This document shows positions 35,056 to 44,900 of a stretch of DNA of 64,000 nucleotides, piece by piece. Position 1 is the first letter of the stretch, and each line of letters begins with the position of its first letter. A model generated the notes under the pieces. It was not told where the DNA came from and ran no database searches. It worked only from the letters and a program-made list of their open reading frames with translations. The stretch is from Clostridiales bacterium oral taxon 876 str. F0540 (GTDB lineage: Bacteria > Bacillota > Clostridia > Clostridiales > Clostridiaceae), in contig KE993502.1 of assembly GCA_000466585.1 (NCBI GenBank), positions 1 to 64,000 on the forward strand, read 5' to 3'. Made by a program: the position numbers and the translations under genes.

Positions 35056-38000
35056 CTATGCTAAATTAGCAAGTCTCTTATAAGATTCATATCTTTCCTT
35101 AGCATCTTGTTCAGTTTTTGCAAATAATGCTTCAGCATGCTCTGGGAATGCTTTTAATAAGGAAGCATATCTAACTTCTCCAAGAAGGAATTCTCTAAAG
35201 GATTCTTTTGGTTCTTTTGAATCTAGGCTAAATGGATTCTTTCCTTGTTCCTTTAATGATGGATTGAATCTATACATATGCCAATATCCAGCTTCAACAG
35301 CCTTCTTTTCTTCAGCTTGGCTCTTGCCCATACCAGTCTTAATACCTTGGCTTATACATGGAGCATAAGCTATTATTAAGGATGGTCCATCATACTTTTC
35401 AGCTTCAACTAAAGCTTTCATTGTCTGATTCTTGTCTGCGCCCATAGCTATTTGTGCTACATATACATAACCATAGCTCATAGCCATCATTCCAAGATCC
35501 TTCTTCTTTGTTTTCTTTCCGCTAGCAGCAAATTTAGCTATTGCAGCAGTTGGGGTAGCTTTTGAAGACTGACCGCCGGTATTTGAGTATATTTCTGTAT
35601 CAAATACAAGAACATTTACATCTTCTCCTGATGCTAGAACATGGTCTAATCCGCCAAATCCGATGTCATATGCCCATCCGTCTCCACCGAATATCCATTG
35701 TGACTTCTTGATTAGATATTCTCTATATTCATACATATCAGCTAAAGCTTCATGCGCATCTTTTTCAGCTTCTAATAGAGGAAGCATCATAAGTGTAGCT
35801 TTCTTTGAACCTTCTCCATCCTTGAAGTTATCAAGCCAATTTTGAATAGCTTCTTTTAAAGCTTCGCTAATATTTAAAGTTAATGCTTCTTTTGCTCTTA
35901 AAGCTAATCTTTCTCTAACTTGTCTTACACCTTGGAACATACCAAAGCCGTATTCAGCATTATCTTCAAATAATGAGTTAGCCCAAGCAGGTCCATGTCC
36001 ATTATGATTTGTAGTATATGGTGTAGATGGTGCACTTCCTCCCCAGATTGAAGAACAACCTGTTGCATTTGAAATCATCATTCTATCACCGAATAATTGA
36101 GTTACAAGTCTTGCATATGGAGTTTCTCCGCAACCTGCGCAAGCTCCTGAGAACTCAAGCAATGGTTGTTCAAACTGGCTTCCCTTTAAAGTTTCTTTGC
36201 TCATAGGATTTTCCTTATGAGAAAGTGATATAGCATAATTCCAGTTTTCTTGTTCCTTAAGCTGTGATTCTATTGGCTGCATTACAAGTGCTTTTCCAGG
36301 AGCAGGACAAATGTCAGCGCAGTTACCGCATCCTGTACAATCTAATGTATCAACAGAAATTCTGTAGCTTAAGCCTTCAAATGCTTTTCCGCCTTGTGCT
36401 TTCTTTACGTTGAAACCTTCTGGAGCATTAGCTATTTCTTCTTCGTTAGCAAGGAATGGTCTGATAGCAGCATGTGGGCATACAAATGAACATTGGTTAC
36501 ATTGTATACACTTGTCTATATTCCATTCTGGAACATTAATAGCTATACCTCTCTTTTCATAAGCTGCAGTTCCTTGTGGGAAAGTACCGTCTTCGATTCC
36601 AAGGAATGTACTTACAGGGAGATTATCTCCTTCTTGTCTATTCATTGGTTCAAGTACGTTCTTTATAAAGTCAGGAACAGCTTTTGTTGCAGCAGCTTCT
36701 TCATAAGCATCCTTCCAAGCTTCAGGTACGTTAACTTCTACAATTGCTTCGAGCGCTCTATCAATAGCAGCAAAGTTCATGTTAACAACCTTTTCTCCTT
36801 TTAATCCATAGGAAGCAACAACCGCATCTTTTAGGTACTTAACTGCATCCTCTATTGGAATAATATTAGCAATCTTAAAGAAAGCAGACTGCATTATCAT
36901 ATTTATTCTTCCACCTAGTCCTATTTCTTGCGCTATCTTAACAGCGTTTAATGTATAGAACTTGATATTATTTTCAGCTATATATCTCTTCATGCTTGCT
37001 GGAAGATGTTTTTCAAGTCCTTCTGCATCCCAAATTGTATTAAGAAGGAATTTACCGTTTTTCTTTAATCCAGTTAAAACATCATACTTATCAACATATG
37101 ATTGATTATGGCACGCAACAAAATCAGCCTTATTTATTAAATATGGTGATTTTATTTGCTTCTTTCCAAATCTTAAATGTGATATTGTTATACCACCGGA
37201 TTTCTTGGAGTCATAAGCAAAATAAGCTTGTGCATATAAATCAGTATGATCACCTATAATTTTAACTGCACTCTTGTTTGCTCCTACTGTTCCGTCAGAT
37301 CCTAGTCCCCAGAACTTGCATGCTTTAGTTGATGGATCTGCTACATCGATTTCTTCTCCTGCTGGTAAAGATTTAAATGTAACATCATCATTTATTCCAA
37401 TTGTAAATCCATTTTTAGGCTTGTCTTCACTTAGGTTATTAAATACAGATACTATTTGACCTGGTGTTGTGTCTTTTGATCCAAGTCCATATCTTCCGCC
37501 AACTATAACCGGTCTTAACTCACTGTCATAGAAAGCATTCTTAACATCAAGATATAATGGTTCTCCTGCAGAACCTGGTTCCTTAGTTCTATCAAGTACA
37601 GCTATCTTCTTAACTGTCTTTGGTATATATTTAAAGAAATGCTCAATTGAGAATGGTCTATATAAATGTACATTTAATAAACCTACTTTTTCTCCCCTTG
37701 CATTTAAATAATCTACAGTTTCTTCTATAGTTTCACAAACAGATCCCATAGCTACGATAATTCTGTCAGCATCTGGTGCTCCATAGTAATTAAACAGATG
37801 GTAGTCTCTGCCTGTTAACTTATTTATTTCAGCCATGTAGTTTTCAACTACTTCTGGTATAGCATCATAGAATCTGTTTGCTGATTCTCTGCCTTGGAAA
37901 TAAATATCAGGATTTTGAGCAGTTCCTCTAGTTACTGGACGCTCTGGATTTAAGGATTTCTTTCTAAATGCTTTAATATCATTTTCATCCACTAAAGCTT

Positions 38001-38571
38001 TTAATTCATCATATTCTAAAAGCTCAATTTTTTGAACTTCATGTGATGTTCTGAAACCATCAAAGAAATTTAAAAATGGAACCTTTCCTTTTAGTGTTGA
38101 TAAATGTGCTACTGCAGATAAATCCATAACTTCTTGTACGCTGCTTGCAGCAAGTAATGCAAAGCCTGTCTGCCTTGCAGCCATAACGTCTTGATGATCT
38201 CCAAATATAGATAATGCATGAGCAGCAATAGCTCTAGCGCTTACGTGGAATACGCAAGGAAGAAGCTCACCTGCTATTTTGTACATATTTGGAAGCATTA
38301 ATAATAATCCTTGTGATGCAGTAAAAGTAGTAGTAAAAGCTCCACCCTGAAGGGATCCGTGAACAGCTCCAGCCGCTCCAGCTTCTGATTGCATTTCAAC
38401 AACCTTTACTTCTTGTCCAAAAATATTTTTTCTTCCTTGTGAACTCCATTCATCTACATGCTCAGCCATTGGTGATGATGGTGTTATAGGGTATATTGCA
38501 GCTACGTCTGTAAAGGCATAAGCTACGTGTGCGGCAGCAGTGTTGCCGTCCATTGTTTTCATCTTTCTCAT
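35056..38571 (-). CDS. nifJ: Pyruvate:ferredoxin (flavodoxin) oxidoreductase, single-chain
   Basis: 1171 residues, full length. It oxidises pyruvate with CoA to acetyl-CoA and CO2 and reduces ferredoxin, the entry to acid, solvent and hydrogen formation in clostridia. The N-terminal pyruvate domain has YPITPSSPMAEH; two 4Fe-4S sites are at about 687-700 (CIQCNQCSFVCP) and 740-760 (CTGCGNCADICP); the TPP domain has ACAGCGETPY (about 803), GGDGWAYDIGFGG (about 963) and EIYSNTGGQ. GAAGG precedes the ATG. A sigma-A promoter and terminator flank it, so it is monocistronic. The A-rich codon choice looks highly optimised. Confidence 0.97.
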   Translation of the reverse strand: MRKMKTMDGNTAAAHVAYAFTDVAAIYPITPSSPMAEHVDEWSSQGRKNIFGQEVKVVEMQSEAGAAGAVHGSLQGGAFTTTFTASQGLLLMLPNMYKIAGELLPCVFHVSARAIAAHALSIFGDHQDVMAARQTGFALLAASSVQEVMDLSAVAHLSTLKGKVPFLNFFDGFRTSHEVQKIELLEYDELKALVDENDIKAFRKKSLNPERPVTRGTAQNPDIYFQGRESANRFYDAIPEVVENYMAEINKLTGRDYHLFNYYGAPDADRIIVAMGSVCETIEETVDYLNARGEKVGLLNVHLYRPFSIEHFFKYIPKTVKKIAVLDRTKEPGSAGEPLYLDVKNAFYDSELRPVIVGGRYGLGSKDTTPGQIVSVFNNLSEDKPKNGFTIGINDDVTFKSLPAGEEIDVADPSTKACKFWGLGSDGTVGANKSAVKIIGDHTDLYAQAYFAYDSKKSGGITISHLRFGKKQIKSPYLINKADFVACHNQSYVDKYDVLTGLKKNGKFLLNTIWDAEGLEKHLPASMKRYIAENNIKFYTLNAVKIAQEIGLGGRINMIMQSAFFKIANIIPIEDAVKYLKDAVVASYGLKGEKVVNMNFAAIDRALEAIVEVNVPEAWKDAYEEAAATKAVPDFIKNVLEPMNRQEGDNLPVSTFLGIEDGTFPQGTAAYEKRGIAINVPEWNIDKCIQCNQCSFVCPHAAIRPFLANEEEIANAPEGFNVKKAQGGKAFEGLSYRISVDTLDCTGCGNCADICPAPGKALVMQPIESQLKEQENWNYAISLSHKENPMSKETLKGSQFEQPLLEFSGACAGCGETPYARLVTQLFGDRMMISNATGCSSIWGGSAPSTPYTTNHNGHGPAWANSLFEDNAEYGFGMFQGVRQVRERLALRAKEALTLNISEALKEAIQNWLDNFKDGEGSKKATLMMLPLLEAEKDAHEALADMYEYREYLIKKSQWIFGGDGWAYDIGFGGLDHVLASGEDVNVLVFDTEIYSNTGGQSSKATPTAAIAKFAASGKKTKKKDLGMMAMSYGYVYVAQIAMGADKNQTMKALVEAEKYDGPSLIIAYAPCISQGIKTGMGKSQAEEKKAVEAGYWHMYRFNPSLKEQGKNPFSLDSKEPKESFREFLLGEVRYASLLKAFPEHAEALFAKTEQDAKERYESYKRLANLA

Positions 38572-38731
38572 GGGTATACCTTCTTTCTATACAAAATAAA
38601 ATTGGTACAGATTAATAAAAATATTAAAACAAAAGACTATTATTTGTGTCTTTACCCTAAAGTTGTTTATTTTACTGCTTTAATCACCTCTATTTTAAAT
38701 AGTGGAAAATTATAGTACAGGCCCAAATACT

Positions 38732-38759
38732 ATTATATACTATTATTTAAATAATTCAA
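38732..38759 (-). promoter_or_regulatory. Sigma-A promoter of the PFOR gene
   Basis: TTGAAT (38754-38759, minus strand), 16-base spacer, TATAAT (38732-38737). The leader would be about 155 nt. I saw no Rex-type TTGTTAAN4TTAACAA site. The rest of the 38572-38869 gap holds this leader and the terminator of the next gene. Confidence 0.7.
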
Positions 38760-38810
38760 CCTTGAAGTGTTAATATTTTAACTAAATTTACTGTCTTTTC
38801 TGAATTATAT

Positions 38811-38853
38811 GTAAAAAATCTCCCTCTTGCTAAGCAAAGAGGGAGATTTTTAT
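38811..38853 (-). terminator. Terminator of the LysM-CAP gene
   Basis: Long stem AAAAATCTCCCTCTT with AAGAGGGAGATTTTT across a short GC-rich loop, 17 bp after the stop codon. Confidence 0.9.
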
Positions 38854-38869
38854 ATTTTCATGTCTTATT

Positions 38870-39484
38870 TTATCTTTTTATAAATTCTTGTGTCCAGTAG
38901 ATAGTTCCATTCTGAGTTTTTGCAACCCCTACACCTATCTCATTATACTGAGGATTTAATATATTAGCTCTATGACCTTGAGAATTCATCCAAGCAGTCA
39001 TAACTGATTGTGGTGTTGGTTGACCCATTGCTATGTTTTCTCCTGCTGCATAGAAGGTAATTCCAAAATCGTGCATCATTTTAAACGGATCACCATAAGT
39101 TGGAGAATAGTGTGAAAAATAATTTTTATCTCTCATATCAGCTGATTTATATCTTGCTACTCTGGAAAGCTGCCAATTTCCGGCTACAGGTGCAAGACCC
39201 TGTTTTCCTCTTTCAATATTAACAAGCCTTATTACTTCGTTTTCAAGAGCTTTGATATCAGCTATGTTAGGTACATTAACCTTTTGCCCAACCATAATCA
39301 TATTTGGGTTTGGTATTTGAGGATTTGCGCTAATTATTTCGGAAACGCCAATTTCATATTTGACTGCTATCTTCCATAAGCTGTCTCCGGGTTGTACGGT
39401 ATAAGTTATTTGCTGTGCATGTACTGCATTTTTTGCACATAGTACTAAAAATAAGCTAAAAAGCATTGTGTAAAATTTTTTCAT
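38870..39484 (-). CDS. Secreted LysM and CAP (SCP-like) domain protein
   Basis: 204 residues. A signal peptide (MKKFYTMLFSLFLVLCAKNAVHA) of about 23 residues is followed by a LysM wall-binding repeat (YTVQPGDSLWKIAVKY...VGQKVNVP, about 27-72) and a CAP domain (about 80-204) with the family His/Glu pocket in YFSHYSPTYGDPFKMM and ENIAMGQPT, and MNSQGHRANILNP. Bacterial relatives include B. subtilis YkwD and the spore assembly factor SafA (LysM). It likely acts in the wall or spore coat; the enzymatic activity of CAP domains in bacteria is uncertain. Confidence 0.88.
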   Translation of the reverse strand: MKKFYTMLFSLFLVLCAKNAVHAQQITYTVQPGDSLWKIAVKYEIGVSEIISANPQIPNPNMIMVGQKVNVPNIADIKALENEVIRLVNIERGKQGLAPVAGNWQLSRVARYKSADMRDKNYFSHYSPTYGDPFKMMHDFGITFYAAGENIAMGQPTPQSVMTAWMNSQGHRANILNPQYNEIGVGVAKTQNGTIYWTQEFIKR

Positions 39485-39580
39485 AACTAATCACCTCAAA
39501 TATATTTTGTTAATTTTTCTTTAATTTATTTTAAATTTTATTGGTTTTATTATTATTTAGCACCATTGATTCCAAAAATT

Positions 39581-39628
39581 ATAAGGAATACATTGAGAGA
39601 AAGCTATCTTTCAATGTATTCCTTATAA
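39581..39628 (-). terminator. Terminator of the beta-CASP gene
   Basis: ATAAGGAATACATTGA pairs with TCAATGTATTCCTTAT around an imperfect centre; T-rich on the minus strand. It ends 4 bp from the stop codon. Confidence 0.85.
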
Positions 39629-39631
39629 AAA

Positions 39632-41146
39632 CTACTCTAAAGCTTTTTTAATTTTATATAACAATAAATCTTTATCCATTTCATCAATATCATCTAACGT
39701 GTCAATAAGCTTAATTATCTTTTCTTTTCTGTTTTCTATAACTTTACTTTCTGTATCATTAATACTATATTTTTCTCCGCTTTTCATAATTCTGCACTTA
39801 AACTCATTTTCCTCAGCAAGTTTTTTAAATTCTTTTCTAGCCTCATCATCTCCATGAATCAATAATATTTCTTTCGGTGTGCTTTTAAAACCTTTCAGCC
39901 AATCAAGAAGGCCGTTTTGATCCGCATGTCCCGAAAGTCCTTGGAGCGCATGAATTTCAGCATTAACCGCTATCTCTTCACCAAAAATTCTAACTTTTTT
40001 TGCCCCGTCTAATATAGCTCTTCCTAAAGTTCCCTCTGCCTGATAGCCTACAAAAACTATTGAGCACTCTTTTCTCCAAAGATTGTGTTTAAGATGATGC
40101 TTTATCCTGCCAGCTTCACACATGCCGCTTGCCGAAATAACTAATGCTCCGCTTTGTATTTTATTTATTTTTGCAGACTCCTCAGGCGACTCACTAAATT
40201 TTAAACCATCAAAATATAATGGATTATTACCTCTTTCTATTAGTTTTTTTGCCTCTTCATCATAAGTCTCACTGTACTTTTCAAATATTTTTGTTGATGC
40301 ATAGGCAAGCGGACTGTCTACATATACGTCAATACCCTTTAACTGTGTATTTTCCACATATTTGTTTAAAGCATAAAGAACCTCCTGGGTTCTCCCTACT
40401 GCAAAAGAAGGTATTATAACATTTCCGCCTCTTTTAAAAGTGCTTTTTATTATTTTTACTAATTGTTCAAACTCATTTTCTATTTTTTCATGAATTCTAT
40501 TTCCATAGGTTGTTTCCATTATTACATAATCAGCATAATCAATATATGTTGGGTCTTTAATAATGGGAAGATTCTTGTTGCCTAGGTCTCCACTAAAAAC
40601 TATCTTAACTTCATTTTTATCCTTTTCTTTAATCTTTAATTCAATAATAGAAGAACCTAGCAAATGACCAGCATCCCTAAATCTAACTTTCAAGCCCTCA
40701 AAAATTTCAATCCACTTATTGTAAGTACAACTTCTAAAAAGATAAATAGAAAGCTCAGCCAGCTTAGCAGTATATAGCGGCTCAACGGGTTCAAGTCCCT
40801 GCCTTATTCTTTTTCTGTTTTTCCACTCAACTTCCATTTCCATTATATGGCCGCTGTCTGGAAGCATCACACTACATAGATCCCTTGTTGCTTCTGTACA
40901 TATTACCTCTCCCTTAAAGCCTCTTTTATAAAGAAGTGGAATTCTTCCGCTGTGGTCAATGTGTGCATGCGACAAAATAACATAATCGATTTCTTTCGGA
41001 TTAAATTCAAAGTTTTCATTTCCTTTTTCTTTTTCATCTTTTCCTTGGTATAGTCCACAATCAAGCAATACTTTTTTGTCATTAATTTTGAGAAGATGAC
41101 AAGAGCCGGTAACACACCCAGCAGCTCCTAAAAATTGCAGTTTCAT
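39632..41146 (-). CDS. Metallo-beta-lactamase/beta-CASP nuclease-like protein
   Basis: 504 residues. Metal site HAHIDHSG (about 59-66) with FLGAAGCVTGSCHLL at the start; D of FSGDLG; beta-CASP domain with PSFAVGRTQEVLY and SASGMCEAGRIKHHL; and ALQGLSGHADQNGL and IHGDDEARKEF. This architecture is shared with CPSF/RNase J-like RNA nucleases (the YSH1-type group). RNA processing is likely; exact substrates unknown. It lies just downstream of murG, separated by a terminator. Confidence 0.88.
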   Translation of the reverse strand: MKLQFLGAAGCVTGSCHLLKINDKKVLLDCGLYQGKDEKEKGNENFEFNPKEIDYVILSHAHIDHSGRIPLLYKRGFKGEVICTEATRDLCSVMLPDSGHIMEMEVEWKNRKRIRQGLEPVEPLYTAKLAELSIYLFRSCTYNKWIEIFEGLKVRFRDAGHLLGSSIIELKIKEKDKNEVKIVFSGDLGNKNLPIIKDPTYIDYADYVIMETTYGNRIHEKIENEFEQLVKIIKSTFKRGGNVIIPSFAVGRTQEVLYALNKYVENTQLKGIDVYVDSPLAYASTKIFEKYSETYDEEAKKLIERGNNPLYFDGLKFSESPEESAKINKIQSGALVISASGMCEAGRIKHHLKHNLWRKECSIVFVGYQAEGTLGRAILDGAKKVRIFGEEIAVNAEIHALQGLSGHADQNGLLDWLKGFKSTPKEILLIHGDDEARKEFKKLAEENEFKCRIMKSGEKYSINDTESKVIENRKEKIIKLIDTLDDIDEMDKDLLLYKIKKALE

Positions 41147-41205
41147 AGGTCATACCTCCAAGCAAAAATATAATATTTTATTTATGTATTATATTTATCG
41201 TTAAA

Positions 41206-41240
41206 TAAAACAAACCCTAAACATATTGCTTAGGGTTAAA
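41206..41240 (-). terminator. Terminator of murG
   Basis: AACCCTAA with TTAGGGTT (41213-41220 with 41230-41237), 9-base loop, followed on the minus strand by TGTTTTATTT. It starts 3 bp past the stop codon. Confidence 0.8.
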
Positions 41241-41243
41241 TTA

Positions 41244-42317
41244 TTATTTTAAGCTTAATTTTTCAATTAAATTCACTATGGCTTCTACACCATTTCCTGT
41301 TTTGCTTTCTTCCATGTTTCTTATGTAAATTTCTTTATTGTTATATAGTTCATTTATTTTTTCAATTAATGTAGTGTCTGATAAACTCTCTTCTTCAAGC
41401 ACAAGGCTGTAGCCACTCTTTTCAAAGGATTTAGCATTTAAAATCTGATCGCCTCTGCTTGACTTTGCTGACAAGGGAATTAATAAATTAGGCTTTTTTA
41501 GGGCTAGAAATTCAAAGATAGAATTAGCACCAGCCCTCGATATTACAATATCAGCAGAAGCTATCATGTGAGGAAGTTCCTCATTCACATATTCAAATTG
41601 CTTATAATCCTTATTATGCATATACTTTTCATCAATATTACCTTTTCCGCATATATGGATTATGCTATAGTTCTTTAAGAGTACGTCTAGATTTTTTCTT
41701 AAAGAATCATTTATAGCTCTAGCCCCTAGGCTTCCACCCATAACAAAAATCACCGGTTTATTTTCCGTGAACCCGCATAATTTAAGACCTTTTATTTTAC
41801 TTCCTTCAAATAGTTCTTTTCTTATTGGATTTCCTGTCAAGACAGCTTTATTTTTATTCAGCTTTTTAACAGCTTCAGGGAAAGTAACACATATTTTTGT
41901 AGCATAAGGTGAGGACAGCTTATTAGCAAGACCAGGAGTTATATCAGACTCATGAGCAATAACAGGAATTTTATTAAAGTAAGCTCCTAGTACAACGGGA
42001 ACTGCAACAAAACCTCCTTTTGAAAAAACAATATTAGGCTTTTCTTTCTTAATTATCTCATAAGCTTCCCAAATTCCCTTTATTACTTTGAAAGGATCTG
42101 TAAAATTCTTAACATCAAAATATCTTCTAAGCTTTCCGCTTGAAATAATATGATATTTTATATTGTTTTCTTCAATAATTTTTCTTTCAATACCATCTTT
42201 AGTTCCAATGTACTCTATTTCATAGCCTAACTCCTTAAGTTTTGGAACAAGAGCAAGGTTCGGTGTAACATGGCCTGCAGAACCTCCTCCAGTCATTATT
42301 ATTTTTTTATTTTTCAA
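41244..42317 (-). CDS. murG: UDP-GlcNAc--lipid I N-acetylglucosaminyltransferase MurG
   Basis: 357 residues. MurG adds GlcNAc to lipid I to make lipid II at the inner face of the membrane. GT28 motifs: MTGGGSAGHVTPNLAL, FSKGGFVAVPVVLGAY, HESDITPGLANKL, FVMGGSLGARAIND and SRAGANSIFEFLALKKPNLLIPL. The start is TTG at 42317 with AGGAG eight bases upstream. It is not in a dcw cluster; as in other clostridia it stands alone. A strong terminator follows. Confidence 0.95.
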   Translation of the reverse strand: MKNKKIIMTGGGSAGHVTPNLALVPKLKELGYEIEYIGTKDGIERKIIEENNIKYHIISSGKLRRYFDVKNFTDPFKVIKGIWEAYEIIKKEKPNIVFSKGGFVAVPVVLGAYFNKIPVIAHESDITPGLANKLSSPYATKICVTFPEAVKKLNKNKAVLTGNPIRKELFEGSKIKGLKLCGFTENKPVIFVMGGSLGARAINDSLRKNLDVLLKNYSIIHICGKGNIDEKYMHNKDYKQFEYVNEELPHMIASADIVISRAGANSIFEFLALKKPNLLIPLSAKSSRGDQILNAKSFEKSGYSLVLEEESLSDTTLIEKINELYNNKEIYIRNMEESKTGNGVEAIVNLIEKLSLK

Positions 42318-42328
42318 ATTACCATCTC

Positions 42329-42430
42329 CTATTCTGCGCAGCTTATTGGTAATCTTAATTTTATAGCTTCAGACACATTTGCTATTTGAGTTTCTGATAA
42401 AGCTGTTTCCACTTCAGTGCCACCATTCAC
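42329..42430 (-). other. 33-codon open frame in the murG upstream region, uncertain
   Basis: From a GTG at 42430 to a TAG at 42329 there is a frame reading MNGGTEVETALSETQIANVS then EAIKLRLPISCAE. The residue mix looks protein-like, not random, but there is no clear ribosome site. The stop codon overlaps the murG ribosome site. It may be a fragment of a lost gene or a leader peptide. The rest of the 42318-42645 gap holds only AT-rich sequence with the unresolved promoters of murG and the SASP gene. Confidence 0.25.
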
Positions 42431-42645
42431 TCAAATGCTTATTTACTATTTGAAACTATACTGATATTCGTACAATATATATAATACTAATATTAATGCT
42501 TTTTTGTATATATTATTATTAAATTTTTATATAAATTTTGAAATTATATATACATTTTTATTCCTCTTTTTCCTATAAAAATCTATTATATAAATCTTGT
42601 CTGTGGAAAAGATATTATTACAAAGTTAAAAGGAGGTGAATATAT

Positions 42646-42840
42646 ATGGCAAGCAGAAATAACAGAGTATTAGTTCCTCAGGCTAAAGCAGGTTTAGACA
42701 GATTCAAGATGGAAGCTGCTAGAGAAGTAGGCGTTAACCTTAAAGAAGGCTATAACGGAGACCTTACTTCCAGAGAAAATGGTTCTGTAGGCGGACAAAT
42801 GGTTAAGAAAATGGTTGAAGCTTATGAAAAGAACCTTTAA
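42646..42840 (+). CDS. Alpha/beta-type small acid-soluble spore protein (SASP)
   Basis: 64 residues. SASPs coat spore DNA and shield it from UV and heat; GPR protease cleaves them at germination. VLVPQAKAGLDRFKMEAARE holds the cleavage region (after Glu of KMEAA), and GDLTSRENGSVGGQMVKKMV is the DNA-binding signature. AAAGGAGGTG precedes the ATG. It is one of few plus-strand genes. A sigma-G promoter is expected but I could not fix one by eye in the AT-rich upstream sequence. Confidence 0.96.
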   Translation: MASRNNRVLVPQAKAGLDRFKMEAAREVGVNLKEGYNGDLTSRENGSVGGQMVKKMVEAYEKNL

Positions 42841-42849
42841 TATATATTA

Positions 42850-42890
42850 ACCGGCATATGGAATAAAATCCACATGCCGGTGTTTTAATT
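42850..42890 (+). terminator. Terminator of the SASP gene, shared with the convergent kinase gene
   Basis: ACCGGCAT pairs with ATGCCGGT (42850-42857 with 42874-42881), with a further TGGA/TCCA pairing inside, then TGTTTTAATTT. The convergent kinase gene stops at 42885. Confidence 0.85.
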
Positions 42891-44900
42891 TATATCTGAA
42901 AATTCAATATCAATCTTTTCACTGATATTACTTCCTATTGTTTCTGTAACAAGCTGAGGTTTTGACTGAAGGCTGATTTTATTAAATCTAACAAAAAATT
43001 CACTTCCAATTCCCTCTTTGCTCTTAACTTTTATATCTCCATTCATATATTCAACTAGTTTTTGGACCAATGAAAGACCTATTCCAGTACCTTCAGCACG
43101 CCTTGATAATGAGGTATTTACCTGAGCAAATCTATCAAATATATAATTCAACTTATCTTCGGGTATTCCTATTCCTTCATCTTTGACACTTAAGGTAATA
43201 TTGTTCTTGTCATCTTCTATTGTAACTAATATTTGCTTGCCTTCCGGTGTAAATTTAACAGCATTTGACAAAAAATTAAGAAGTATTCTTTCATATTTTT
43301 CCTTATCTAAGCAAACCAATACCTCTTCTTCGTTTGTATCAAAAATAAGTTCAATTCCTTTACTCTTAGCATACAGGTTAACTGACGCAGTTATGCCCTC
43401 CGTCACGCTGACAATATCGAACCAGCAATTATTTAAAGTTAAAAATCCTGCTTCCGCTTTTGATAAGTCTAGTATGTTATTTATTAGCTTTAATAATCTG
43501 CTGCAATTTTGATCTATCCTTCTTAAAGTCTTATCTATATTTTCCGAAATCTCATTTGAATATATATCATATGCAAGTTGAAGGGAAGAATAAATAATGG
43601 TTAAAGGAGTTCTTAACTCATGCGATATAACGGTAAAGAATTCATCTTTGAGCTTGGCTATCTTTTCAAGCTCAATATTATGATTAACTTCCTCTGTAAT
43701 ATCAAGTCCATGCATATGTATAGAAGATACCTTTCCCTCCATATCTTTATAAGGTACAAATTTAAACTTGTAAAACCTTTCTTTTAAATTTCTATCTGTT
43801 ATTCTGTATGGAGACAAAGTAAATTCTTTTGCTTTTTTACCTACTATATCAATTATTTCATACATATCATCATTTAAATAACAATTGTTAATCTCTCTAA
43901 TTGGAACTCCAATGACATCCTCCAAGGCAAGTTCCTTTCCGCTGATATTACGAAAAAGTTCAATTTGTTCTTTATTAATAAGCTTATAGGTTAAATCCGG
44001 ATAATTAAGCACAGCTATCGGAACTTCTAGAGTATTAACCACATTGTTTATAAAATACGCCTGTTCTTCAGCTTTAATTTCATGAAGCTTTGCCTCAGTT
44101 ACATCCTTCAGCGTTATAATAGTATACATTACTTCCTTAGCCCTATTAAAAATAGGATTAGAATTAATTTCAATAAATTTTTCTAAGCCGCTTACCTTAT
44201 CCGTAAACTTAGCAATCAAATTTATTATTGGTAAAAACTTTTCAAATACATCTTTGTAAGCTTGACTCAAATCATTATTGTCTTTTGCACCGCAAATATT
44301 ATACTTTTTTAGAATAGAATTTATATTTAAAAGTTCTCCTACCTGCAGTTCAACTATATTATAAACAGCTCTGTTGCACATACTGAAATTGCCGTTTTTA
44401 TCAACCACAATTAATCCTTCAGTTATATTATTAATAACATCTTTTAAGTGCATCAGATGCTCTTTCTCTCTATCTCTTAAAATTTCTATAATATCGCATT
44501 TTGTTTTTAACTCTGTAGATATATTTAGAAATTTTCTTCTTTCTTCTTCTAATCTCCGCTTATTTTTTTCAATTGTTTTTCTGTTATCTACTACTTCTTC
44601 TGTAGTTTCCTGAATATATAATACAATATTATTATCATAACAACTTATAGTAATTGTAAAAAATCTATTTTTAATAATTTCTATTTCAGTTAATACTGCT
44701 TCCTTATTATTCAAGCTGCATTTTATTATTGTATCGTTATAAGTACTTAAAAAATTAAAAGTCTCATGTTTTTCATAATTAGATATATCAATTATGTTAA
44801 GCATTTTTTGAACTTTTTTATTTAAATAAACTATTTTCAAAGTACTGCTTTCCAAAACTACTACTCCAAAAGGAATACTATCATATACTTCAAAAATCAC
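42885..44900 (-). CDS. Orphan sensor histidine kinase with PAS domains, cytoplasmic
   Basis: About 671 residues. No membrane segment. PAS-like segments lie at about 1-85 (VYDSIPFGVVVLE), about 155-270 (VINNITEGLIVVDKNGNFS) and about 280-400. A charged coiled coil (IEKNKRRLEEERRKF) links the first two. The kinase core has the phospho-His in FFTVISHELRTPLTII, N box NFLSNAVKFTPEG, and GIGIPEDK / GTGIGLSLV. GTG at 44900 follows GGAGGAGGGG and is preferred over an ATG at 44966. No response regulator is nearby. Orphan PAS kinases feed Spo0A in clostridia, and the SASP neighbour is suggestive only. Confidence 0.88.
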   Translation of the reverse strand: MIFEVYDSIPFGVVVLESSTLKIVYLNKKVQKMLNIIDISNYEKHETFNFLSTYNDTIIKCSLNNKEAVLTEIEIIKNRFFTITISCYDNNIVLYIQETTEEVVDNRKTIEKNKRRLEEERRKFLNISTELKTKCDIIEILRDREKEHLMHLKDVINNITEGLIVVDKNGNFSMCNRAVYNIVELQVGELLNINSILKKYNICGAKDNNDLSQAYKDVFEKFLPIINLIAKFTDKVSGLEKFIEINSNPIFNRAKEVMYTIITLKDVTEAKLHEIKAEEQAYFINNVVNTLEVPIAVLNYPDLTYKLINKEQIELFRNISGKELALEDVIGVPIREINNCYLNDDMYEIIDIVGKKAKEFTLSPYRITDRNLKERFYKFKFVPYKDMEGKVSSIHMHGLDITEEVNHNIELEKIAKLKDEFFTVISHELRTPLTIIYSSLQLAYDIYSNEISENIDKTLRRIDQNCSRLLKLINNILDLSKAEAGFLTLNNCWFDIVSVTEGITASVNLYAKSKGIELIFDTNEEEVLVCLDKEKYERILLNFLSNAVKFTPEGKQILVTIEDDKNNITLSVKDEGIGIPEDKLNYIFDRFAQVNTSLSRRAEGTGIGLSLVQKLVEYMNGDIKVKSKEGIGSEFFVRFNKISLQSKPQLVTETIGSNISEKIDIEFSDIN

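Noticed and set aside
38572..38760. Rex operator before PFOR
   Set aside because: No TTGTTAAN4TTAACAA or close variant was found.
42481..42640. Sigma-G promoter for the SASP gene
   Set aside because: Several AT-rich candidates exist, but none has both hexamers at the right spacing.
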